From NCBI GenBank assembly GCA_944548615.1, contig OX155976.1, positions 1,156,596-1,220,595 on the forward strand: a stretch of 64,000 nucleotides of DNA, written 5' to 3'. Shown here piece by piece: positions 21,501 to 33,300 of this stretch. Position numbers and translations under genes: made by a program. Position 1 is the stretch's first letter. Each line of letters opens with the position of its first letter. The notes under the pieces were generated by a model. The model was given only the letters and a program-made list of their open reading frames with translations. It was not told the DNA's origin and made no database searches. Source of the stretch: Micropterix aruncella (lineage: Eukaryota > Arthropoda > Insecta > Lepidoptera > Micropterigidae).

Positions 21501-24500
21501 GATTTTCAAGCTTTATTTTTAAGCAATTCTAAATTTATAAGACGTTAATGAAAATTAGTATTTATTACTCTGTATTCCTTTAGCTTGTATTAGTTTTGAT
21601 GCGCGTTGTCATTGTCACAGAAAAAACAAGGTTTGGCACATGTTTTTGACTACTTAATCACGGTGCCATACAGACACACTCTACCATCGATGCCAGATGG
21701 TAGAGCATGTTCAAAGAAAATATTCAAGATATATTTATTACAGAAAATACAATATTTATCCATACTTATTTCCGTTCGATTTTGTGCTAGGAATGGTAGG
21801 ATACAACAGTCTTGAAACGCGTCGATATATTTCACTAATTATATTTGCATATAAATTAATTCAAGGAACTATTTATTTGCCAGAGATACTATGTAAGTTT
21901 GAATTGTACGTACCGGTAAATTACACAGCGAGGAGATCGTATCTATTGTTTTATGTGCCGTACCACCGTACAAATATTTTTGTAGACAGGCCAGTGGGAA
22001 GGGTTATAGCTTTTCTTAATTCCTTACCCACAGAAATAGATATCTTTTGTATATCCCTTTGGCAGCTAAAAATGCAACTCCCTGCTATCATGTTTATCAT
22101 AATCTGTCTTTTATTAAGTTTTATATTTTTATGTTTCTTGTTCAATGTTAGCATCAATTTAGTTATGTAGTCATTTATTTTTAGACTTACACTCTAGCTT
22201 TAATATTCAAGGGCGAATTTGATTCATCTGTAATGCCCTTGAATACTATTTGAAACTAATAAATAAATGAATTCTTCCATATGCTGAGTCTTGTTTGTTA
22301 TTCGTCTTGTTTTCAATCTTTTTTTGACATTCACCACAAATTCTCAATGGGATTCATATCCCGGGCTGTTCCCTGGCCAGGACAGCACAGAAACTCAGTT
22401 ATCAGCCAAAAAAATGTGACATTATTAGCTTGGTGGCACGGAGTACCGTCGTGCATGAAAGTTCCATCTTATTATTCAGGGAACCACTGATCCATTTGGG
22501 GCAAAAGTCGTTCTTGGAGTACTTTTATGTACTGGTCTTGACGCATCGTTCCTTCTACAATGTATAGCCTTCCTGGTCCCTTCACAGACATGCAGCTCCA
22601 CACCATGACTGGTGTTGGATGCTTCACACATTGCCGAATGCAGTCGCTGTGAAACAATTCCTCGGGCTTTCTTTAAACGTACTAAGCAGTTTCCTCACCA
22701 ATGGAAAATATTTATTCGTCGCTACAACATACACGAATAAAAATATTGCTTATTATGACCCAAAAAATTTGCAAAACTTAGTCCTGGATACCAGTTTAGT
22801 AGAAAAAAATATTTCCACCAAAGTTATTGCTATATGTTGAGGTAAAAAACAGACAAATCCTCATCTGCTCTGACAGCAGAGCAGCACTGGACGCTCTGGC
22901 TAAAGCCACCACAGAATCGTCTGTGGTCTGGGACTGCATGCAGGAGCTCAACAAATTGGAAAAATCCAACAATATCACCCTAATATGGATACCGGGTCAC
23001 CAAGGCATACCCGGCAACGAAGAGGCCGACAGACTGGCAAAACTGGGCACACTGGAATGCCCACTGGAGCCAGTTGTAGGGGTCCCCTTCGCTACAGCTA
23101 AAAAAATCATCAGGGACTGCTTGGAGCAGGAACATCGGGCTTCCTGGAAACAGAGCCAGGGATGTCGCCAGGCAAAAGCCATGATGGAGCAACCACTACA
23201 GAAGAAAACCAAGGCCCTCCTTGACATGAGCAAGAAGAACCCTAGAACCACTATCGGTCTCCTCACCGGACACACGACCCTTAGAGCTCATCTAATCAAC
23301 CTTGGCTTGACCGAGAGCAAGGACTGCCGAATATGTGGCGAGGAACCTGAAGACAGCTTACCCATTGTTGGTCGCTGTCCAGGGCTCGCCGCCAAAGGAC
23401 ACAGTTTACTGGGACGAGCCTTTCTCGAACCCAGCGATCTGCCCAACTTGAAGGTCAGTGATTTACTTGGACTGGTAAGAAGTATCGGGCTACTAGCTGG
23501 CCACTGACCTAACCACATAGTGGGCAGTTACAAAAGACCTTGTTGTTATATGTATGTATTATTATTGTTATATTGTTATATGTATTGTTATATTATTGAG
23601 ATATGTAAAACATAAATTTAGGTTTGTCCCCTGGATCCAGTCCATCTCTGATTTGTTTGCATGTTCACGAGCCCAATCTAGACGTTTTTTTTAAGATGGC
23701 AGGTGTAATCTTTGCCTTTTTTCTTGGCTGCCAAGCTTTCATACCACCATCAAAAAGTTAACGGCGGATTGTTCTGGAGGATACATCGATTCCATAGTCT
23801 GCCATCTTCTTTTTCAGGTCGGTTGAAGTATGCTTGCGGTTCTTCAGGCACAAATTCATCAATGTTCTGGCCGATCGAGGAGTTAATTTGGGTTTTCCGT
23901 AACTTTTCCCCACTCGATTATGATTGTACTCGTTACCACTGTCAAGACTCACTTTGATTCGGCTCACAGTTTTTTGCGAAACATTTGTTTTCTGGGCGAT
24001 TTATCTCTTAAAAAGCATTTTTTCTTTAGCAGAACTATTATTACAGCAACTTTTCGCAGAGACAAGTCGTTTATTTGACCTATTTCCAATTTTCAAAGAT
24101 AAAAATATAAATTTCCCCCTAGAAATGGTTACTTGGTATAAAATTGAAAATATCTTGTAGATTTTAACCCCAAAACACTTTTTATCTCTAATTTTGTCAG
24201 TATCTTAAAGCAACAAGCTAAAAGAATTATTAAAATCTGACCAAAAACACTTGAAACTAATCTAAAAGAATACAATTGAACTGAAGAAAATTATGTGTCG
24301 AACACCTGTCGTATGCACTTATGGGCATTGCCAATAATTAAAGTTCCAATATGTGTTGCAAGTACTTAAAAACTTACGAGGACATATTGCCGATTCCATT
24401 GAGCTGAAATATTATGAATTTTATGTAGTAAGGGGAAATTATATAACAATTATTTCAACAAGTCAAATAAAATGTTTGGTGAGTCTAATGAATTGGCCAC

Positions 24501-27269
24501 GTCTGTATATATTTACATATATTATATATTAACAAATAAATAAATAATTAAATAAACAAATGCATAAACTGCCAAAATAAGGTAAAGAAAGGCAGGGAAT
24601 ATAATGGAAAGGTAGAATTTATGGTTCATATTTATTGTGAAAGGAAGTGCTTTTTCAATGATTGCTTAACCCTTGGGAGTAAATGGGTATTTTCATGGAT
24701 GCATCTGTCTCTTTTGCAGGATTTTCGGCGACATCGACGGCGCTTGACTTAAAGTACTATAACTACGAAACTACTACACCAATCATAAAAAGAACAACTG
24801 CACAATGATTGCATTGAAATTTCGAATATAGAATATTGAAATATCATTTTGTAAAACAATTAGATAATTATGAATAAATATGAGAACGTCAAAGTGAAAA
24901 AAACGCGCGACCAGATTTGGTCGACTCGTACTCAACGGATAATTGTTTCGCGACCAGATTTGGTTGACTCATACTCAACGGGTTAAAGGTGGACAGCGAG
25001 CTAGTGCCTCTAATAGTTAGAGGAAGCTGATTCCAGTCGAGCTGCATGTACGGAGGATTAGGAAAAAAAGTGGTTTTATGTTTTGGGATACGTAGGGTAT
25101 TATTCTGACTTGAACGAAAAGGGAGAGGAGACCATGACTTCCTAACCCGGTAAAATCCTAGTTGAGGTAGGCGGCAAATGTAGGATTGTGTAGGACATTA
25201 TATAGAAGTGAGAGGATATGCAAATTTCTCCAGTCCCGTATACGAAGCCATTGCAATTTTGCTCGGTACTCGGAAACACGGTCATACTTCCGCAGATTGA
25301 ATATGTATCTTATGCAAACGTTCTGTAGGCACTCAAGCTGATTTAGTCTGTTTTCGGTAAGATCCAGATATGCGACAACGGCATAGTCTAGTAACGGCAG
25401 AAGTAGAATTCTTTCCAGGATCTACTTCTGTATCTAAGTATATATTAATTTGAATCGTATTTTTCCTCTAACGGCCATATTGGGAAAACGGCTAGGTGTA
25501 AAAATTTGGTTGAGGTGTCTAAAAAAAGCTCTCGGTTTGTAGATGTGTCGTCAAAAAAGAAAATTTAAAAAAGGCATTAAAATAGAAAACACACAATTAT
25601 AGCGCTATCTACTGGATCTCTGCGCGACCTTTTTGTGCGACCCCGCATGGAGATCCAGTAGATGGTGCTATATATTTTTTTTTTATATTTTTATGACCTT
25701 TTTTTTTAATTTTTTTTTTTTGATGACACGTTTACAGATTGAGTTTTTTTAGAAACCTCTGCCAAATTTTTTACACCCCACCATCTGCTGGATTAGAGCG
25801 CGACCTTTCGGCCATACTGTAAACAGGTGGCCCTCTAACGGACGATTGCTAAACTGCATTGACATTGTGTCAAAGTTGTGTAATTTTGGGCAATATTTAA
25901 AATTACCGGTGATTTTGAACTGTTGTACCTTTACCACCGATTTGAATGGCTCGCAATCCGGAAAAGCTAAAACCCCTTTAAAAAAAGCCTTACTGGAAGG
26001 AGAGAGAGATCCAGTCAATGCCAAAATACAACCGTATCAAGGCTCGATAAAGAATATGCGCAACGAGAAAGGCAAAACAACTTAATTTACAACCAAACAA
26101 AGAGGCACAGAACATCCAGTCCTCAAGCGTCGACTTCAATGCAGCCAACTGAGATAGAACTCATGCTTGCAAACTTGGAAATAACTGAATACGCTGAATT
26201 GGCGTAAAAGCTTTTGTTTACTTTGTAACCTGCCTTATCACACCCGCGCGTGTGTCACTCTTCGCTTGTTTATTTATTTTTTTTATTTATTTATTTATTT
26301 ATTTTTAGGAAAACCAACAGCTAATTAAAATTTAACAAAAAGAGGAGTAGGATAACAGAGAGCCATTTAGAGGTTTTCACGTTTAAGTAACGTTGTAGAA
26401 ACATGTGTGACCTTTCAAATAAAGCTATCGATTAAAAATACATCAAAAAATATTCAACAATTAATGCTAAAGAATTCACTGTTCAGCTGCTGCCTAGTTA
26501 ATACTCGTACAGAATACATAGATCAAAGTCAAAGCGTTTAACCCGTCCGGCCCCGCGACTTCGATATCGCAGTCAAACTTTTGGTGCGCACTGCGATATC
26601 GAAATCAAATGAACGCGTCCAGGGAAAGTGATTTGATTGGGTTTTTCGTGCTATTCCGTATGCAGTTGTATTTTATTTAAATGCAAGATGATATTTGGCG
26701 TAGAAAAAGTATTTTTCTCGAACGCACCTCTTTACTAGTGAGTCATTAAGAAATGTCAAAATTGTGCTCTCATTTCAGCTGTTGATTACCATGGTGGCAC
26801 GTCGCAATCAATAAGTGTTTGTTTGTGTTTATTGGACAGTAAACCTGATAGCTGTGAGTATTTATTGACCTAAACGATTGTTTGATTGATTGATGATGAA
26901 ATTACATCCGATTGACTAGTAAATGCAGTCATTTTCGGCAAAACATTTTTCAGAAGCGTCTAAGAAATTCGAAAGATGAACTTTTGTAAGCATTTTTGAT
27001 AAGTAATAATGAAATATTGCTCTCAAATAGAGTGGCATACGCTGGCAAATAATGTTTTGTATCCCTCTTCATGTGATATCAATCAAAAAACCAACTTTCT
27101 TACAATTTATCAGTTTGTTAGTAAAGTCGGGCATTTCTGTGTATACTGCGTAGATTTACGACCAGAAAGTAAGGACGTAGTCGTTATCGATTTTTTTATC
27201 GATTGTAACTTTTTAGTATGTAATGTCTTTATTTATGAGTATGTACCTATGTGTGTAAATACATACATA

Positions 27270-27332
<63 letters not shown>

Positions 27333-30300
27333 GTGGTTCTCCAAATATTGGGAAAAACACGGTTCCGGCATGAATAACTATGTTCCCGATGTCCCATAGT
27401 ATTCTAATATTTTTTTACATGTAGAACTAAAGTACCTCTAACTTTGGAATATTTAACATGTGGCTTAATCATAATTGAAGGTCCTGAAAAAAAATGTGAA
27501 ACCATGAAACTCTAATTACCGTCCCTGTCCCTTTCTCCATTTTTCGACTTTCGAGTGAATGGCATTCCACACTTGTAAATAATAGAGCTGTTTAACTTAT
27601 GTATCCATAAACTACGATTCCAAAAGCTTTATTTTATATGGTTTTAATAAATCATATTTCATATTTTATACCGTTTATAACGTTCCGAACCGATGTCACC
27701 ACAATTTCTCAAATTACCGTTGCCAGTTTTCAAAACGTCGCACATCACTAATTATTACGCCAATCACTAGAAGGCGTTTGCTATAAAGTTTACCCCAGTG
27801 TGCCCTTTGCACTGATCTAGAGCGGACCTATCGGCTGCGCCTACTTTTGTCGATAAATTGCACGGTACGTCTAATTTTGGAGAAAAGTTGCAATTTGCGG
27901 TTATTTCATAATTACCTTCGCAGCGAAATTAAAGTGCGTGTTACTTGGTGGAGTTGTGGTGAATATTACTTATTATTAAGTTTATTGACGTTAACATTTT
28001 TCTAGCATTACTTTTTAGTTTTATAGTAAAAGTAGCCCTAAAAAAAATAAAAACCATCAAATCATAATTACCGTTATCCTAATTACCCTCGCCACGATTT
28101 CAAATTACCGTCGCCAATTTGTATTTCAAAGGCGTTTATCTTTTTTTCTATGACAGATATTTAAAAAACTTTTACACTGTTATACAGTGCTCTTCAATAT
28201 CTACAAAAAAAAAATATAAAAAAAAAATAAGAATAAAAAATTACATTCTTTGAAATCAGTGAAAGGACGCCGGATTTCCACATTTCTGGAGAACGACCCA
28301 TATGTATGTATATATGTATTATATGCGTATATGCGTATATGCGTGTATGCGTGTATGCTAGGGTGCGTGTATGCGTGTATGCGAGGGTGCGTGTATGCGT
28401 GTATATGTGTATATGTGTATAGTATACGTATACGTACACGTATACGTGTACGTACACGTATACGTATACATACCTATATATACGTATATGTATATGTGTG
28501 TATACGTATATAGGTGTGTAGGTGTAGGTGTATCTGTATGTGTATGTATATACACATACACATACACATACGTATGTATGTATGTATGTATGTATACAAA
28601 CACAAAAATGTTTTTAATTTATTTTTGTTTTTATTTGCTTTGTAGATGAATAGGAAGTGGAAAATCGGAGACCTTCCTGATGCCTATTTCCTGGCCGAGC
28701 TTGAGAGGGAGTTGAGTTCGTCGGCATCAGAGGTCTCCGACGATGAGTCCTCGAGGTTCACTCGGACCCCCATAGCGTCAACGACGGCGCCGTCGATGTC
28801 GACGTCAATGTGAACGTGCTCGACATGCCTGTCTTCTGGTTAAGTCCCGGAGGGACTCTACGACCTTTGTTAGTATAAATATAAGGAGTCCGGGTCATAA
28901 CATCTAAAGCGCAGAGCTTCTAAAATCGAGACGCACGCATTTTAGATACTCTGGCCCGTAAACCGCGATAATATCGGATGAGGTGCAGAACATCTAAATT
29001 AGATGCTCTGGCCTTTAGATGTACTGAGCCGCCTTCGAAATGAAATAAATACATCGATTTCATTTAACAGGTCAGAACATCTAAAAAATCACGACTGTGA
29101 CATAGCTCCTGCTACTTTTTACGGTTTAATGATATTTGATAAATAGCAGTCATAGATGGATGTTGTGTTACCAGGCGTATCGGAAAGTTTTCCGATATCT
29201 TATCTGGTGTTAGGTTTCCGAAACTATGAAAACTATCGCAGAGTAGGCTCCTACATCGAAGGAAGGACCATACGTTAATTATAATTTAGTTTTTTAACGT
29301 CTCTCACCTTGAAAATTCAAGTATATTCGGTTGCAGGACAATAATGAATATTATATTTATATTTACGTATTATCTCAAAACAGAGGAAACCTGGCAACAA
29401 TTGACGTTCCCTAAAGCGCTATTTTTCGGTAGCAGACAGACCGTTATAATTCACAGGTTGCTACATTTTAGATGTTCTGACCCTAGTTGCTACTTTAGAT
29501 GTTCTGCCCGTTTTTACTGAAATGTAATTTATTATAACGGAGGGGCAGAACATCTAAAGCTCAGTGCGTCTAAAATTGCAAAGCACTGCATTTACTTCAT
29601 TTTAGATGCTATGACCCGAAAACACGAAAATATCGTGTGAGGCTCAGATCGTATAATTTTAGATGTTCTGAGCTTTAGATGCTCTGACCCGGTCCGAATA
29701 TAAGTATTGGGCACAAGTTATTTTTAGAGAATATCAATTCAATATATCGTATTTTTTTCTAAAGTGGCGGCATGTCTTCAGGTTCGTCGCCCACGCCGTC
29801 AACCAGCGCTGGTCTGATCCGAGGGCCGAGGTCGAGGACACCGCCGATGGAACGCCCTGTTTCCCCCGTTTCCGGGTTTTCGTCCAGCAGCCGTTCGCCC
29901 TCGTTTATTCCGCTGACAAGTCCACTGGCAAGCCAGAGTGTGGCGACTCAAAGGTTAGTATTTAGTACTACATTTCTTATATCGTAATTTTCAATTTTAA
30001 TCATTTTCATATTTTCATTTTCAGATCAGTGGACTTGGACGCGATAACTGGACGAAGCGCTGCTGGACGAGGACGCGGAAGCAGTGGAGCGGGCGTCGGG
30101 AGAGGGGCGGCAGCGACGCGCGCCGGTTTTAGGGTGAGAGGTAGGGGCAGAGGTCGCCGCACTGCCAGACAAGGTATAGCTGGTGAGAGAGGATGGCGGC
30201 TAGGAGATATGATTGTAGAAGCGTGTGTGACTGATGAAAACGTTCCGGCAGCAGTGAAAGATAAGATGCATAAAGCTGAGCGGAGTGCTAGGGTGTTTCG

Positions 30301-33300
30301 ATCGAGCCAGGCCGGAACTGCGTATGAAGATGATGTAGCGAGAGCACTGTTCGATGGGGACAGGGAGGCTATGGAATTCAACTGGGCGTCCATGGATTCT
30401 TTCGCTGGGCGCCCAGAGGAATTTCTGCCCGAAAACCCTGGACCTGTCAATCCAGTTGCGAGTACGTATGATGCTTTCCGCACTTTCTGGGACGACAGCA
30501 TTCTGGAGCATATCGTTTGTGAGACCAATCGATATGCTACAGGTTTGAAGGTGTCCTCGGATGCATTTGCGAGAGAGTGGTATGACACTAACGTTCATGA
30601 AATAATGATACTTTTTGCATTTTGGATGTTGCACGCCATTATTCCAATGCCGTCTATAAAATTGTGCTTTTCTAGAGATCATTTGCTAAAACAAGACTCG
30701 TTCACGAGACTTTTTACAAAGTCTCGTTATGAAAATCTAACTCGAGCTCTACACTTTGTAGACAACGCAGCCCGCACTAAGGAATCATCCAGGTTATTCT
30801 CTTTTGGCCCATTACTTGAGCACTTGAATACGAAGTTTCAGGAGGCTTATGTAATGGAGCAAAAGATAGCGATCGATGAATCGTTAACATTGTGGAAGGG
30901 TAATCTCTCCTTCAGACAGTTTATCAGAACGAAGGCCGCTCGTTTCGGAATCAAATCATTCGAAATATGCGAATCCGCTACGGGTTACCTGTGGTCGTTC
31001 GAAATTTATACGGCAAAGATACTGATAATTTATCAAAAATGCTGAAAAGCACCGACATTGTGGTCCGGCTAATGAGACCTCTTCTCAATCGGGGACATAT
31101 GTTATTCATGGACAATTGGTTCAATTCCCCAGTTTTATCGAGGTTCCTGAAACTGAACAAAACTGATTGTGTTGGCACCTTGCGCAAATCGCGGAAGAAC
31201 GTGTCACCACTTATTCAGCACGTCAGACCTTTAGAAGGAACCTTTGTAGCTCGGCATTCCGGGGATGTTGTGGTGATGGCTTACCAGGACAAGAAAACTG
31301 TATACCTTACATCCACTTGCCATGGCACTGAGGTGGTCCAAGTGGCTGCAAGACCAGGTAGGCCGTCGAAATACAAACCCTTGTTGATAAACGAGTACAA
31401 TCATTTCATGGGAGCAGTCGACAAGAAGGACCAAATGCTGGAGCCTTACTTGATCGAACGAAAAAGGCACAAGAAATGGTACAAAAAGATGTTTAAGAGG
31501 CTTCTCAACGCCTCTGTATTAAACGCTTGTATCCTCTATCGTAAGTGTGCCACCACACCTGTTAGGCAGCAGGCGTTCCGCATATGTTTAGTTAATGCAA
31601 TCATGGATGTGCATTTGCCTCATGTTCCTCAGCCGCGACAGTACCAAAGTGGAAGTCGTGGCTCAAGTTTTCCGTCGAACCGACTTGTCGGTAGAAATCA
31701 TTTCCCTTGTCATAGCCCTCTGGCCGTTGGTTCCAGTAAACGTAGGATGCGGAATTATTGCGTATGGTGTCTGAAACGCGAGAATACGAAAAAACAGGGC
31801 ACCACTATGTGTGAGGCTTGCAATGTGCCACTCTGCCTGGAACCTTGCTTTAAAAATTATCATACTGTAGAGTAGTACCAATTCATTTCATAGTATCAAT
31901 CAATTCATTTCTCGATTTTGCAGTCATTTTTGCCCGTGTAGATATAGTAGTATAGTAGTTTACAGTAGTATACCCACAGTATCCTTGTTTCAAGTACGTA
32001 CGACGGATGATTGGTGATGGATGAAGTGATTTATTTATTTATAGTAATATATATGTATTAATTTATATGCCTGATGTTGTATGTAAACGAGCGTGAACGC
32101 TGCGCCGCTGCCGTCTCACGTCCTCGAAGCACACCGAGGACCCACCAGAAAAGCATGTCATCCATATATTGTATGAAGATTTTTGGATAATTGCTATAAC
32201 GTCCGACCACAAGAGACCACATAACTACTCGGCCCTCACCGAGATACAGCGAAATAAGCTATATAGCCAATATCGTATGATCGAATCCTATCTAAAGCGA
32301 CCGATGTACATAAAATCAATATAAATGATTTTATACTCTTTACACGGCAATAACTAACGAAGTTTATTGCATATAAATGTATATTATTGGATAATGTTAC
32401 CTTTTTTTTGCTCAAACAACGTTTGAATGGTAAAATAATTGCTATTATATTTGATATTACTTATTGTATAATGTACCTTTCGGTGGAATGTTTTATTGTC
32501 AAATAAATAAATATGAATAAAACTGAGTTTGTTATTTTTGGAAAGGTGCAATATATTTATTTAAACTACAATCTATAATTTATTATCAAACTATAACTAT
32601 AATATAACGCATACAATAAAACTACCAGCAGATAATTTTCTATATTTTCATTGTGACTTATTTTTAAGTCCGGATTCTAAGTGTGATTGAACCTTCGGCT
32701 TCGGCCGAAGATTATGGCGAAGGCCGAACATTCGGCTTCGGCCAAAAACTGACCTTCGGTCGGACATCGGACATGGAAAAAGATTTATTACATTCTCTGT
32801 TTATTCAACGTCCAAAAACGACTTCATATAAACTACATTTTTTCAAATTACTATATTTTATGGATTCTTTAGTACAATTTTCGATTTTATTTATTTCATC
32901 AAAAACTGAGCCTTAAATGCAAAAATATCATGTTACATTTTTTGTTTATTTAACGTCCAAAAACGACTTGATATATTATAAACTACATTTTTTTAAATTA
33001 CTATATTTTATGGATTATTTAGTATAATTTTCGATTTTATTTATTTAATCAAAAACTGAGCCTTAAATTGAAAAAGATCATCCTACATTTTCTGTTTATC
33101 TAACATCGAAAAATGACTTCGTATATTAAAAACTACAATTTTTATGATATCACTACGTTTTATGGTGAACTTTTTAAAATTGACATTTTATTTATTTACT
33201 CAAAAACTGAGCCTTAAATGCAAAAAGATGATATTACATTTTCTGTTTATTTAACGTCCAAAAACGACTTTATATAATATAAACTACAACTTTTTCGAAA

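Larger units (their letters stand above)
22270..24075 (-). mobile_element. Tc1-like transposon split by a LINE insertion
   Basis: Two halves of one minus-strand Tc1 transposase are separated by a plus-strand LINE (about 22841-23630). The N-terminal half (about 23640-24075) carries the helix-turn-helix region; the C-terminal half is at 22280-22840. Both are in the same orientation and order, so the LINE landed inside an existing Tc1 copy. Terminal inverted repeats could not be placed with certainty. Confidence 0.72.

Noticed and set aside
28194..28649. Overlapping 80-92-codon frames on both strands
   Set aside because: Read-through of an alternating microsatellite (Tyr/Val/Thr/His repeats).
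30007..30682. Minus-strand frames of 160-193 codons
   Set aside because: Antisense of the Arg/Gly-rich part of the piggyBac transposase.
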